64,000 bases of DNA from Diphasiastrum complanatum (GCA_029204225.1 CM055101.1:57786920-57850919); one strand, 5' to 3'. Positions 10,430-22,987 are shown, counted from the stretch's first letter. The notes: generated by a model from the letters alone, not told the origin. Program-made: numbers and translations.

Positions 10430-11860
10430 GTGTTTTTTTTTCATTGGATGATATAGCATGTGGTGCATCCAAAAGCTCTAAGAATGTTGACACTCGACCT
10501 CCTCTTGAATAACATCTCAAAAGATGTCCTTCCATCCAAAAAGCACTTGGCCACATATTGCACAAGAAATTAGCACACAACAAAGCTTGATCCTAGAATG
10601 GCTTATCAAGGTTAGCACTAAACCTCATGGCTTTGGCACTCTCACATAAAGTCCTATTCATCCTCTCGGCCACTCCATTTTGTTGTGGGTGATCCTTGTA
10701 GAAAATTGGTTCTCCCTTGCATTCTTGAACTTGACAAAAGCATCATACACTTCATCTTTGCTCTTTGGTAGATAGATCCAACAAAATCTACTAAAATCAT
10801 CAATGAAAGGTACATACATCCTAGCTCCACTATTTCTAATTGTAGTAATTCCATGAATATCTGAATGTACAACCTGAAAAGCCTTTCTAGGTCTAGATGT
10901 AGATCTAGTGTAAGGTAGTCCATGTGACTTAGACAAAACACAAGACTCACAAACATGATTCATGCTAGTTAAGGAACTTGGAAGACCTATCACAACTTTC
11001 TTTCTAGCCATTATCATCAATGACTTGACATTGAGGTGCCCCATCCTTTTTATGCCAAACCTCTTGAATAGGTATCTGCTCTCTTGCAACACATCCAACT
11101 TGGTTAGCAATAACACAAGCATCTAGTTTGAACAACTTCCCTTGTCTTTTAACTTTTTCAATCAAGATATCCTTCTTTTTGATCATGCAAGCATCTCCAT
11201 CAAACTCAACTTTGAGGCCTTTACTTAGCAATTGACTCAAACTAAGTAAATTCTTGGTGATAGATGAAATGAACAAAACATCTTCCAAATGAACATATCT
11301 ATTTTTAGAGAGAGAAATTGGAATTTTGCCAATCCCACTCACCATCATTGGCCATGTAGATCACCATCTTGTCATCTCCATATGCCAACAAAGAAGTGAA
11401 GTACTATTTCTAAAAAGTCATGTGTGAACTTGCTCCACTATCAATCCACCATTGATCTAGATCTCCATCATTAGAGAGCAAACATGAAGACATCACAAAA
11501 GCATCATCATTTGCATTTTGAGCTTCCAAATCATCCTCATCAAGAGTAAGATTACCTTGGTTGTCTCCTTGATATCGATCTCTCTTTTTCTTGTAGCACT
11601 CACTTGCAAAGTGTCCTTTGATGACACAATAGAAGCACTTGAGTTTTGATCTATCTTTCCTTTTGCCATTTGAAGAAGGTTCTCCTTGATCTTGTCCTTA
11701 GACCACTTACTTTTGCTTTTGCCCTTAAATTTTCCTTTGATGAACATAGTCTCCTCTCCAACTTGAGATGTTGATGAAGATCCACCTCTTGCTTGTGTAC
11801 AAAAAGTACAAAAAGAACCAAGAGTGGATCCTAATCTGATCCTCAAGAGGGATTGGTTGT
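10430..11860 (-). pseudogene. Copia element A: gag zinc knuckle, pre-integrase and integrase remnants
   Basis: Reading leftward on the minus strand: gag C-terminus with GKFKGKSKSKWSK, then a zinc knuckle CFYCVIKGHFASEC near 11630; a pre-integrase region with LFISSITKNLLSLSQ (near 11270) and WHKKDG/GHLNVKS (near 11040); an integrase zinc-finger and core start with CESCVLSKSHG, VVHSDIHG and FIDDFSRFCWIYLP (10740-10960). The integrase then jumps from NQFSTRI directly to QNGVAER, so the segment holding the second catalytic Asp is deleted. A final piece (10430-10640) matches integrase DGRTPFEMLFK of element H. Several frameshifts; no reverse transcriptase remains. Same family as H at 62750-64000. 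Confidence 0.85.
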
Positions 11861-13224
11861 CATATTACTTGATCTATCAATCTACTTGAGATTAAGATCA
11901 ATTAGATCAATTCCAAACACAAAATCCTAACAAGAACAATCATTAATTGAAGGTAGGTGTACTTTCTGGTTTTACACGTGTGAAACATTGTCTGAGTACG
12001 GACTCCAACTTGAAAATCAAGTACACATTGATAGAAACTCAAAACAATCAAAACAAATGTAGACAAATGGAGAGAATCACTCAAAATTGCTTCCAAAACC
12101 AAGATTGGTGTCTCACACTGATTTTGGCCAAATATGGCTCTATATATACAATAAGTGAGAGCTCGTGGTACTGATCATCCCTTTGATCCCACATGTGTGA
12201 AGGTGCTTTGTCATATTATGATTCATCATGCAAAACTGACACTTGGACAAAACCTTCTATTTTGAACACTTCCTTGTCAGTGGTGCATGTACTGATCTCT
12301 CTTAACACTTCATTAATAACATTCAGTTTTATAAAATGCACTCACAATATCCATTACATCCCGTAGAATCAATAATGATTCCATTCTGATCTTCCACATT
12401 GCATAATTGGAAGATGTTAATCTCTCACTGTGCTCTAAGAAATGTGAACCAAATGAAGACATCTTCTTGGTGAGAAATTCTAGTAATGATAAAAAATGGA
12501 GTTCAAAGGATGTTGCTTGTTATATCAATCTAGGATCTAACACAGATGTTGATCCACCCTATGAAATCTAGCAATAGATGTGAGAACAAACTCTCAATAT
12601 AGAAAATCAATCTATCTTGAATTTGGATCTTGCTTCAGTCACAAAAGAAGAAGCACATGCAAGCAAGAAGTCTATCTCTCCCACGAGTTTCAAAGTACTG
12701 ATAAACTCTCTAGGAACTTACTTTCAACTCAAAGACAATAATATGTGTGAAATGAAAAGTCTAAGACCTCAAAACACTCACTTCTGTCCAATTCTACATG
12801 ATTGACAGTGAAAATTGATGAAAATGGTGAAAAAGACATATGTGTGCTCACTTTGGCATATCCCACGAGTTGAGTACCCTCTCAAACTCTTTGATTGCCT
12901 AAAAATCTTCTAAAAACAAATTAGATTGATTTAGAAACAAGAGCAACACATTCTACTCTTAAATACCTATCCAACAAGCTATAGAACATCAAATTTGGAT
13001 CATTCCTTGAAAAGTAGCACTCATTAATGAGGGCTGATTTCACACATGTGGGCTCTCTGTCCGTACAGAGCTTCGTTGGATCAGATCAGCCTTGATTTGA
13101 TCCACTTATGGTCCTCAGATTGCTTGTTTCTCAGTGAGTTTGAATCCCTCTCCCAAATCTGAGTTCCTGCAAGCAAAAACACTGATGATCTGATGTATAC
13201 ACCCTCACCTCTTCAAAGCATGAA
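11861..13224 (-). other. Leader region of copia element A
   Basis: Lies between the primer-binding site at 13225 and the gag remnant below 11860. No gag start is recognisable; the region is broken by stops in all frames. It reads as the 5' leader and decayed gag start of element A, by position. Confidence 0.4.
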
Positions 13225-13236
13225 GCTCTGATACCA
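13225..13236 (-). other. Primer-binding site of copia element A (initiator tRNA-Met)
   Basis: Minus-strand TGGTATCAGAGC, the standard plant copia site complementary to the 3' end of initiator tRNA-Met. It directly follows the 5' LTR. Confidence 0.85.
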
Positions 13237-13850
13237 TGTGAAGTTTTTAGCACGTGTGAACTTCACCACACACCCTACAGGATCTTACTGAGGTGTTGTG
13301 ATTGCACAAAATTGATCAAAGGATAGTATGCTTGAAAGATCTAAGGCAAGAGCACAATGGCATACATCAGATGAAAAAATCTAACTTTTGGGAAAAAGAG
13401 GCTGCTCTTGGGTAGAGAGAGAAAATCAAGAATACAAACCTCAAGTAGAGAGAGAATGGATCCAAAACACCAAAATCTCAATATTCACAATGTAGCAAAA
13501 CATGCCCAACTTTTTCTACATGAGAGAGACTCGAATTCCTACAGTGGAGTTGCATGGAAAGTCCACTTAACTGAACTAATTCACCTACCATAGATCCACA
13601 TGTGTAACTGCATGCATGTATGTTGCATGTACTGCATGTCAACTAATAAAACTGCCTAGACATGTGTAGATCACTGAAACTACTTTGCATGTTGCATGCA
13701 CTGATTGCATGTGGCTTGCATGCATACAATAAGACTTTGCATGCTATCTAAACATCTGCATGTCATCATAATTGAACCTATCTAACTCAAATCCGAGCTA
13801 CACTAGAAGGATATGTGCTCAATTCACACTCCTTTTATGTACAACATGAA
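13237..13850 (-). mobile_element. LTR of the A/B copia family, minus orientation
   Basis: The left boundary is fixed by the primer-binding site. Positions 13237-13676 are a reverse-complement match to 21805-22295, with shared features such as GTGGTGAAGTTCACACG and a TCTACATGAGAGAGACTC stretch. Past 13676 only this copy continues, to about 13850, where copia X coding sequence starts. The outer end is therefore approximate. Reads as 5' LTR of element A. Confidence 0.75.
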
Positions 13851-13851
13851 T

Positions 13852-14730
13852 TTTTGTGGAAATCATCATCGACATGACCCCAAACTCAAGATAGGAAGAT
13901 AATATTTTAATAATCTTCACAATTTTAAGTGGTGGTAATAAGCAAGATATAGATGATATCAAGATAGCTCTCAAGAATGAGTTTGAGATTCATGAGCTTG
14001 GTTATTCTATTTCTTAGAAGTAGGACTTCTTAAACTACTTTTATAAGTCAAGAGAAATATGCTAACTCTATTCTCAAAAGATTTCATATGGATGAATCCA
14101 AATTTGTTTCTACACCTATGGAATCAAATGTAAAGCTAGCTAATGAAAGATTCTTCAAGGACATTACTCTATATAGAAAGCTAATAGGATCTCTTACATA
14201 TCTAACCATCACAAGACCAGATCTAAGCTATAGTTTTGGTAGATTAAGTCAATTCATGCATGATCCTAGTGAGTCTCATTGGAAGATAGGAAAAGGAGTA
14301 TTGAGATAAATCTCAGAATCTAGAGATTTTGGCATCATGTATGGTGGATCTACACCTAACCTTTATGGATTTTCAAATTCAGACTTTGCAGGTGATCAAA
14401 TGGATAGGAAATTCATAAGTGCATATGCTATTTTCAAAGGGGATGGAACTATCTCATGGATTTCAAAGCAACCAACTATCTCATTATCTTAAACTGAGGC
14501 CGAGTACAATGCATTGACTACATGCACCAAAGAAATGCTTTGGATCAAAAGGATGCTCTTGGATCTTCACTTACTGGATTCTAAGAAGAATCCAATCATA
14601 TTTTGTGAGAACCTCTCAGTTCAAAGTTTGGCTAACAACTCAGTGTTGTCCGATTCTAAGTATGACATGGAATATTCTAGAATATGGCAACAGACTTCTG
14701 CAATAAGCCCAAACACTACACAATAGAAGT
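13852..14730 (+). pseudogene. Copia element X: C-terminal half of reverse transcriptase plus RNase H
   Basis: Starts abruptly after the LTR with CGNHH-like sequence, which follows the YVDD motif in related elements. It then encodes QDIDDIKIALKNEF and HELG, STPMESNVK, LIGSLTYLTITRPDLSYS (14180-14230), and an RNase H part with SDFAGDQMDRK, a TEAEYNALTTCTKEMLWIKRML stretch split by a stop (near 14493), and CENLSVQSLANN. There are several stops and frameshifts. The missing N-terminal half of the same kind of reverse transcriptase lies at 22297-22465 on the opposite strand. Confidence 0.85.
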
Positions 14731-15060
14731 AGAGAGTCAGCAGTATTAGAAATAGGCAACTAATTGGCATCTTGCATGTGGGAGTCCAACATTGGGCCTT
14801 AGGCTAATAACTGCCATGGAGCACAATTATTCAATAAGGTATTTTAAACTTAGCTTTTGTAAAGTTCTTAAGTTGGGAAACACAACTTTTCCTCAAGAAA
14901 CACAAAGTGATCTTGACGGTCAAGATCATGATCCTAATGGAACTTCAGTAGCCAATCAGAGTGAAGGGGGCTCACCTCTCAAATCTATAAGAGTGAACCA
15001 TTTTCTTTGTATTGCTCTCCTCTTAATCTTCCTAATAACACTCTATCAGTTTTACTTTTG

Positions 15061-15203
<143 letters not shown>

Positions 15204-15632
15204 TCTCCCTTTCATTAAGATCTGTAGGTAGGAATTCTTTCACCGTTCACCTCCCTTGAGAGGATCAACCTCAAGAGAAGAAGATCTAGAGCCAAGAATG
15301 CCTAGATAAGCATGAATAAACCAACCCTAGAAAAGACCAAATGGAAGAAAAGCAACAAAGATGAACGCCACACAAATCTAGACTATTTCACGAGCATATC
15401 CAAAACTAAGATTGACAACCTTAGCAAACCTAGAATACCACTTCTATCATCATGTTTACCCTCTCCCCATTGGATCGAAGCCCAATACTACACAACCACT
15501 CACCCGGTTGGAGGCACTAATTGCTAGCATAAATGCTACATTTGTAGAGTTAGGAGTATAATGTACTTTTATTGTGATGTACTTGGTTAAGCATGAAGTA
15601 ACACCTCTAACAGAGCTGTTATTGAGGGAGGG
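15204..15632. other. Post-RNase H region of copia X with polypurine tract
   Basis: No gene. GAGGGAGGG at 15624-15632 directly precedes TGTTAGAATT, the arrangement of a polypurine tract and 3' LTR start. Confidence 0.55.
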
Positions 15633-15915
15633 TGTTAGAATTACTATTCATGGGCAACGCCATTATAGACATATTTGAAATGTAATAGATAAATGTGGTA
15701 AACGCCCAATGTGCCTAAAGTCAAGTTTGATATATTTTGGGCCCATCCCAATGTGAAATAGGCTGAGGTCTTTTATGAAGAGGTGTAACCTCTATCTCTC
15801 TCTCACGTACTAAATTCCTCTCGTATTGTAGTGTACAAGTTTATCGAATAAAGCAATGGTGATCTCTCTCTCTCTTTCTGCTATGTGAATGCATATGTGC
15901 ATGCTCTGATTTCAC
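15633..15915 (+). mobile_element. Probable 3' LTR of copia X
   Basis: Begins TGTTAGAATT after a polypurine tract, contains AATAAAG (near 15848) in a polyadenylation-like setting, and probably ends at a CA in TTTCACA near 15915. No second copy is in the window to fix the 3' boundary. Confidence 0.55.
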
Positions 15916-16112
15916 ACACAATTATTGCTTCATTTATACAAAGGATAACCATTGACAATGGTAGTATCCTGAACAAACTATCTAGGATAGTTTTTTGAGC
16001 AACGTAGTTCTACTATCCATTGGTGCACTATACTTGTGATTGTATGCAATTCTATGTGAAGAATGATCTATGTTTGTTATTTTTGGATCCACACGTTTGA
16101 AATACATTTTGT
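15916..16112. other. Unassigned sequence between copia X and copia B
   Basis: No coding potential or repeat recognised. Copia B has no 5' LTR, gag start or primer-binding site here, so its 5' part is missing. Confidence 0.4.
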
Positions 16113-16472
16113 ATGGATAGCAATAGTACTTTATCATTTGATTCATGTTTGATCAAGTTCTATAAGAGTTTGCATCTCATTTTGTGTGTAGATGTTGATT
16201 TTTCTACATTGGTGAGATTGGTAGGATATCTTCTTTTATCATCATCAAAATCCTTTTGCTTACTTGATGTACTGTATGTATCTAGATTGACCCAGAATCT
16301 CATTAGTGTAGGACAATTTTTTATACTGGATTGGATGTCAAGTTTCAAGTTGACAAGTGTATAATCTCAAGAGAAAATAAAGTTATTGCTAGAGGATCTA
16401 GAATTGGTAACTTGTACAAACTAGATTCTAGGGAGAGTGCTAACATTTCAGATATTGCTTATGAGACCAAGG
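16113..16472 (+). pseudogene. Copia element B, 5' fragment (pre-integrase region)
   Basis: Encodes LLDVLYVSRLTQNLISVGQ and, after a frameshift near 16320, GLDVKFQVDKCIISREN, IARGSRIGNLYKLDSRE, the region between protease and integrase in copia elements. It ends at AYETK with CAAGG at 16468-16472, the target duplicated by element C. The frame resumes at 19266 with VLQEDLWHKR, showing that the two segments were once one gene. Confidence 0.8.
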
Positions 16473-17252
16473 TGTTAAAATTGAAAAACAATCCATATTG
16501 ATTTCTTGGCTTGCTACAAATTTTGTACCATGCAAGTATATAGCTCATTAATGCAAAATGCCAAGTTTGGCCTACATAGAACTTGAGCTACATGGTTATG
16601 TATTATCTAGTTTGATAAATGCAACTTGCATATAGTTTGTAGACATAGAATTAGCATGATTATCCTTGTAGAAACTCGTGGCAACTCACATGCTCTAATT
16701 GTAAGTGATCCATAGTGACATGCAAGGCATGCACAAAGTTTAATGGACACATGCATGATGACTTGGACATTTCTAGTCAGACTAGTACACTTGTAAAAAG
16801 TTGGTAGAATTTCATGTATGACAAGTGACAAATGTCACATAGACTCTAGATGTCACTTTAGATGTAATTTTGGAATGGATAGATATGGTTCTACCTCAAG
16901 CTACCTCAATCTCCATAAATATGTGTAGCTCTCCACACAATCAATGATGAAGAACTAAAGTTTTGTAGCTATCTCATGCCATTTTGGATCTAAACAAATA
17001 TTGCTTGTTATCTCTCTAGCTCTCTGTCTCTAACTCACATTGAAGCTAATGCTCATACACTGAATTCATTCTTTGATTCATTGCTATTATATTCTGTTGA
17101 TTAGCATGCTAGATTGTGGATTAGCCATTTCTTCTGAACTAGATTTTGTTGATCAATCTAGAATCAGGTTATAATGCCAATCACAAAGCTTAATTAAGAT
17201 CAGTCACTCTTGTGAACATTCCCCACACATGTGAATTTTGTAAATTTTGTCA
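16473..17252 (+). mobile_element. Copia element C, 5' LTR (780 bp)
   Basis: Starts TGTTAAAATTG, ends ...TTTTGTCA right before a primer-binding site TGGTATCA at 17253. Matches the 3' LTR (18468-19260) along its length with scattered differences, about nine in ten bases alike by eye. Contains ACACATGTGAA near its end. Confidence 0.9.
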
Positions 17253-18467
17253 TGGTATCAAAGTCACATTAAACTTTGCATGCTAACAACTCTGATTGTA
17301 CAAGAAACTGAGAGCTAAATCAAGCAGAAAAACAGTTTTACGCTCTTTCTAACCTTTCTCTGAAGTGTATTTGGATCAAATCGGACTTGAACTGAATTAT
17401 TTCACCTGAATTGAGGTAGTATGGAATTCTGGAATTCCGCACGTGTGAAAATCAGAGTTTTTCAGTCCCTTTGTTCTCCTTACTTATAGATCCAAATATA
17501 GCAATGTTATAGCTTGATGGAAAGCATTTGATCTGTACTTTTCATAAAAATTGAAATCAAATCAATCTAATGTGTCTAGCAAGAGTTATATGCTCTTAAA
17601 GAGGATAGGGATAGGTCCAAAATCCGAGTGACAACATTTTGATTTGATTCAACTATACTTTGTTCTGAATCCATTGTTTTGAGCATCCAACACAAGAAAA
17701 TGTAAAGCCTTCTGAGTGTCAATAGTATTTTCTTTTGAAGCATTTCACACGTGCCAAAAGTAGAATTCAAACCAGCCAAAGTGTCTCAAACCTCTTTTTG
17801 TGTCTGAACTAGAAAACTTGTCATGTGGAATATTTGAGATTCATCTCAAATATAGTTGCAAGTGTTTCACATAGGAAGGTAGTTCAACCTTGAAAATACC
17901 TATAGTGAAGAGAGTAGCAACTCTAAGTCTGATAGGAACAAGCTCAAACATATCTCAATCCAATAACTAAGAAGTCTTCATCATATTTGCAAGTGATAGA
18001 GCAGATCGAAAATCTACAAGTGCTTATGTCATATATCTTGGAGGAAACTTGATATCTTGGCTTTCCAAAAAGCAAGATACTGTATCACTCTCATCATGTG
18101 AAGCTGAGTACAAGGCGCTCACTACAACAACAAAGGAAGTGCTTTGGATCAAGAGGTTACTAGTGGAGCTAAAGATAATTATGGGAGAAAATATACCTAT
18201 GATCATGTGTGACAACATCTCAGCTCAAGCCCTTGCCAACAACCCAATATTCCATGCAAGGAGCAAGCATATCGAAGTTGCACATCACTTCGTGAGAGAG
18301 AAGCTCATTGAAGGTGAAATCAAATTGGAGCACATCGACACATCATCTTGCATTGCAGATATGCTCATCAAACCTTTGAGCAAAAATTCCTTCAACAAGC
18401 ATAGAGCCAACCTTGGAGTTATACCAAGATCCATGTTCAAATCAATATAGATCATTTTTAGGAGGAG
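17253..18467 (+). mobile_element. Internal region of copia element C (deletion derivative)
   Basis: Only 1.2 kb, compared with about 4 kb in complete copia elements. It keeps a primer-binding site (TGGTATCAAAG, 17253), a non-coding leader to about 17980, the RNase H end of pol, and a polypurine tract AGGAGGAG (18460-18467) before the 3' LTR. Gag, protease, integrase and most of reverse transcriptase are absent, so it can move only with enzymes supplied by a relative such as D. Confidence 0.85.
17983..18450 (+). CDS. Copia element C RNase H remnant
   Basis: Encodes SDRADRKSTSAYV, GGNLISWLSKKQDTVSLSS, CEAEYKALTTTTKEVLWIKR, CDNISAQALANNP, ARSKHIEVAHHFVRE, and DTSSCIADMLIKPL, the complete C-terminal RNase H of copia pol, open to a stop at 18450. 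The first in-frame ATG is at 18049, but homology starts earlier. Nearly identical in content to copia D, so C belongs to the D family. The N-terminal part of pol is missing. Confidence 0.85.
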   Translation: MFASDRADRKSTSAYVIYLGGNLISWLSKKQDTVSLSSCEAEYKALTTTTKEVLWIKRLLVELKIIMGENIPMIMCDNISAQALANNPIFHARSKHIEVAHHFVREKLIEGEIKLEHIDTSSCIADMLIKPLSKNSFNKHRANLGVIPRSMFKSI

Positions 18468-19260
18468 TGTAAAAACTGAAAAACAATCCAGATTGATTTC
18501 TTGGCTTGCTACAAATGTTGTACCATGCAAGTATATAGCTCATTAATGCAAAACACCAAGTTTGGCCTACATAGAACTCGAGCTACATGGTTATGTATTA
18601 TCTAGTTTGATAAATGCAACTTGCATATAGTTTGTAGACATAGAATTAGCATGATTATGCTTGTAGAAACTCGTGGCAACTCACATGCTCTAATTGTAAG
18701 TGATCCATAGTGACATGCAAGGCATGCACAAAGTTTAATGGACACATGCATGATGATTTGGACATTTCTAGTCAGAACTAGTACACTTGTGAAAAGTTGG
18801 TAGAATTTCATGCATGACAAGTGACAAATGTCACATAGACCTAGATGTCACTTTAGATGTAATTTTGGAATGGATAGATATGGTTCTACCTCGAGCTACC
18901 TCAATCTCCATAAATATGTGTAGCTCTCCACACAATCAATGATGAAGAACCAAAGTTTGTAGCTATCTCATGCCATTTTGGATCTAAACAAATATTGCTT
19001 GTTATCTCTCTAGTTCTCTCTCTCTAATTCGTATTGAGGCTAATGCTCATACACTGAAATCTTGTATTTTTATTCATTTTTTGATTCATTGCTATTATAT
19101 TCTGTTGATTAGCATGCTAGATTGTGGATTAGCCATTTCTTATGAACTAGATTTTGTTGATCAATCTAGAATCAGGTTATAGTGCCAATCACAAAGCTTA
19201 ATTAAGATCGGTCACTCTTGTGGACATTCCCCACACGTGTGAATTTTGAAAATTTTTTCA
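18468..19260 (+). mobile_element. Copia element C, 3' LTR (793 bp)
   Basis: Starts TGTAAAAACTG after the polypurine tract and ends ...TTTTTTCA. It is followed by CAAGG (19261-19265), identical to the five bases before the 5' LTR, which is a proper 5-bp target-site duplication. Confidence 0.92.
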
Positions 19261-19265
19261 CAAGG

Positions 19266-21815
19266 TTCTACAGGAAGATCTGTGGCACAAGAGATCGGAT
19301 CATCCCAATTTCAAAGCCATGCAATCTATGGTCAAAGAAGGAAAAGTTGTTGGTCTACCAAAGACACTGTCAAAGGAGCTTCTATCTTGTGAAGCTTGTG
19401 TGCTGACAAAGTCACATAGAAGGCCTTTTCTTAGATCAAGTATCAAGACAAAGCAACCATTTGAACTTGTACACTCTGATGTTCATTTCTCATCAACTAA
19501 GAGCAAAGGAGGAGCCAACTGCTTTGTCTCTTTTGTACATGATTATACAAGATATTTTTGGATCTATATGTTGTCTTTCCTTTCAACTTAAAGTCTTTAA
19601 GAAGTGATAGTGGAGGAGAGTACACTTCCAATAAGTTTAAAGACTTTTGTGAGAGAGAGGGTATTCAAAGAGAGTTTTTTTGTTCATATACTCCTTAGCA
19701 AAATGGAGTTGCTGAGAGAAAAAATAGAACTTTGTGTGAATGTGCAAAAGCCATTAGGCTAAAAGCTTCTCTGCCTAAAGAATTTTGGGGAGAGGCAGTT
19801 GCATGTGCAACTATCTTTGTAATAGGCTTCCAAATCTTGCAATAGGAGGAAAGACACCATTTGAGATGTTGTATAAGAAAAAGCCTAAGGTAGATCATCT
19901 TAGGATTTTTGGCTGTGTATGCTTTGTGCATGTGCCTCTAGAAACTAGGAAGAAGAAAGATCCTAGTGCAGTAAAAGAAATTTTTGTAGGATATGAATCC
20001 ACTGAAAAAACATAAAAGATTTATTTGCCCTCTACTGACAAAAATGTTGTTAGTAGAGATGTGATCTTCCATGAAGATCAGAAGTTTAACTTGGATGATG
20101 CACAGATCAAGGAGACTCATGCAAGATCTACAATCATCAATCTTGATGCTGTTCAAGAAGAGGTGAGGCCGAGGCTTGAGGAGGAGCAAATTCAAGCTAC
20201 CACACCAAGAAGGTCTACACGAGCAAGATCTGAGCCAAGGAGGCTCACATATGATGAAGAAGGAAGGCAAGTGAAAGGTGAAACTTCCTATCATGCACTT
20301 TTTATATCAGATGAAGAGCCTAAGGATGTCCAAGAAGCTTTTCAATCCAAGGAGTGGTTTGAAACAATTACCCAAGAATTGGAAGCCTTGATATCAAATA
20401 ACACATGGGAGCTTGTGGAGCCACCAAACAACATGCATGTGATTGGATGTAAGTGGGTATTCAGAATCAAGTATAATCATGATGGATCAATCAATAAGTA
20501 TAAAGCAAGACTTTGTGCCAAAGGCTACTCACAGATCAAAGGTCTTGACTATGAAGACACCTTTTCACCAGTTGCAAAGATGGTAACAATTTGAATACTC
20601 ATCTGTCTTGCATGTTTTCACAAATGGAGTATGTTCCAGCTTGATATTTCTTGTGCATTTCTCAATGGTTACCTTGAGGAGGAGATTTATATGGAGCAGC
20701 CTCCAAGTTTTGTGAAGGGAGGTGATGAGTTAAAAGTTTGTCTTTTGTTCAAAAGTCTGTATGGACTGAAACAGGCACCAAGGTCTTGGTATGCAAGACT
20801 CCATTCCTATCTCATATCACTTGGATTTTGTCTAAGTGAATATGACCCTTCTCTGTATTATAAGTTTGTAGATAACTTTGTAATTATTCTTCTCATCTAT
20901 GTAGATGATATCATTCTTTGTGGAAACAATGAGAAGTTAGTTGAAGAAACTAAGCATGCACTTGGTACTGAGTTTAAGATGCAGGGTTTAGGAGTTCTTC
21001 ACTATATTCTAGGCATTGAAATAGATTTTTGGAAAGGTCATGCATTTATAGGCCAAAGTAGATATGCACTTTTCATGCTCAAAAAATTCCATATGGAAAA
21101 CTGTAAAGACATAGATACACCTATGGAGCACACTGTAAAAGTTCCTATTAAAGATGATGAAAAATCATTTGAGGACATCACTCTTTATAGGAGTCTTATT
21201 GGCTCACTTATTTGGTTAACAGTGACTAGGCCTGATCTAAGCTTTTGTGTTCATAAGCTAAGTCAACACATGCAGGATCCAAAGTTATATCATTGGAAGT
21301 TGGCTAAAAAAGTCTTGAGGTATATATCTTCTACCTTGGATTATGGACTATTTTATGAAGGAGAAGATCTGACTTTGATTGCTTTTTCAGATTCATATTT
21401 TTCAGGGGACAGGTTGGATAGGAAATCCACAAGTGCTTACTTTATATTTCTTAGAGGAAATTTGGTTTCTTGGCTATCAAAGAAGCAGACAACTATTTCC
21501 TTATCATCATGTGAAGCTAACTACAAATCTCTTCCAACCACAACAAAGGAGGTTTTATGGATCAAAAGGCTACTTTTGGAGCTAAAGTGTTATGCACATG
21601 AAGATTTACCAATTATCAAGAATGATAACATTTCTGCTCAGGCTCTTGCAAATAATCCAGTCTTTCATGCAAGGAGCAAGCATATTGAAGTGGCTCATCA
21701 TTTTGTAAGAGAAAAAGTCATCATTGGAGCATGTTTCATCTTTAGATTGTGTTGCAGATCTTCTCACCAGACCTCTATTAAAAAATATGTCTATGAAGAC
21801 GAGATTTCAGTGATC
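19266..21815 (+). pseudogene. Copia element B: integrase, reverse transcriptase and RNase H
   Basis: Continues element B after the nested insertion. Integrase: LWHKRSDHPNF, CEACVLTKSHRR, LVHSDVHFSS, DYTRYFWIY, a gap of about 35 codons in the core, then SGGEYTSNKFKDFC, a stop within TP-QNGVAERKNRTLC, and KKPKVDHLRIFGC. Linker RRSTRARSEPRRLTYD. Reverse transcriptase: GCKWVFRIKYN, KARLCAKGYSQ, one stop near 20594, FQLDISCAFLNGYLEEEIY, LYGLKQAPRSWY, LIYVDDIILCGN. RNase H: SDSYFSGDRLDRKS, SSCEANYKSL, ARSKHIEVAHHFV. A 404-residue frame (20631-21845) is open. Only a few lesions, so this copy is fairly young. The sequence between RNase H and the following LTR, including the polypurine tract, is lost. 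Confidence 0.92.
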
Positions 21816-22297
21816 TACACATGTCTAGGCAGTTTTATGAGTTGACATGCAGTACATGCAACATACATGCATGCAATTACACATGTGGATCTATGGTAGG
21901 TGAATTAGTTCAGTTAAGTGGAGTTTCGATGCAACTCCACTGTCAGAATTTGAGTCTCTCTCATGTAGGAAAAGATGGGCATGTTTTGCCACATTGTGAA
22001 TATTGAGATTTTGGTGTTTTGGACTCATTCTCTCTCTACCTGAGGTTTGTATTCTTGATTTTCTCTCTCTACCCAAGAGCAGCCTCTTTTTTCCATACTG
22101 AACACTTAGAATTATTTCTGACATTCATTTCTCATAGTGAAGAGTTAGATTTTTTCATCTGATGTATGCCATTGTGCTCTTGCCTTAGAACTTTCAAGCA
22201 TACTGTTCTTTGATCAATGTTGTGCAATCACAACACCTCAGTAAGATCCTGTAGGGTGTGTGGTGAAGTTCACACGTGCTAAAAACTTCACAAAAAT
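21816..22297 (+). mobile_element. LTR of the A/B copia family, plus orientation (5' truncated)
   Basis: Reverse-complement match of 13237-13676. Ends ...AAAAACTTCACA; the family's end is known because the minus copy is followed by its primer-binding site. The 5' part seen in the minus copy (13677-13850) is missing here. Confidence 0.75.
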
Positions 22298-22465
22298 AAT
22301 GTCATCCACATAGATTAAGAGCATAGTAACATCATTACCATTTAAACTAGAGTGAATGATCATACTCACTAATAATGAAGTTTTGAGAGAGTAAAAAAGT
22401 GTTAACCTTAGCAACCAACTCCTTGGAGCTTGCTTAAGCCCATACAAGTGCAACTTTTTGTTGAG
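22297..22465 (-). pseudogene. Copia element X: reverse transcriptase fragment up to YVDD
   Basis: Minus-strand reading gives LHLYGLKQAPRSW, a short variable stretch, NGNDVTMLLIYVDDIIF, then stops at the LTR. This is the segment of copia reverse transcriptase that precedes the half at 13852. The two halves face opposite ways and both adjoin ends of the A/B LTR family. Confidence 0.8.
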
Positions 22466-22987
22466 CATTTCTCAATGAGCACGTCATGGCGAGCAAATTT
22501 TGATGAACATTCTTGTACAGGCGCAAGCACCTTTCTAGCACTTTTGATTTTCTTCAACAATATGAGCATTTCACATCAATCTTCTAAAAAAGAGGCATTT
22601 ATGCAAGAACACTATGGTTAGCTAGCTTAATTTATTCACAAAATCATATCTATTGTTACAAAGATGAGCAAATCTATGGAATTAAGAGAAGTAATGACTA
22701 ATACATATATAACTAATAAAGCTCTCCTTTAGACCTTTGTACTATCAAATTGGAAATCCAACCCATGTCGACGTTGACAGTCCACCTACTCCTGTACATA
22801 CATTCACTGTAAAAATAATGGGTACCTGCTGTAGGATGGGTGTAGTTAATTAAGTGCATTAATGTCAGTTTTTGATGTACAAATTATCTAACTTCCAATC
22901 ATCAAGAAAGACCTGCATTGGAGTCAACGCACTGATCAGGTTATCATCCTGCACTTCCGTTGCTAATCTTGATTCTAATATCCGACA
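22466..22987 (+). mobile_element. Unassigned sequence and probable 5' LTR of copia E
   Basis: The primer-binding site at 22988 requires an LTR ending at 22987 (...ATATCCGACA). Its start is not clear; TGTACTATCAAATTGG near 22737 is a candidate, which would make a short LTR of about 250 bp. The rest (22466-22736) shows nothing recognisable. Confidence 0.45.

Noticed and set aside
19695-20294. Minus-strand open frames over copia B
   Set aside because: They are antisense shadows of integrase coding sequence on the plus strand.
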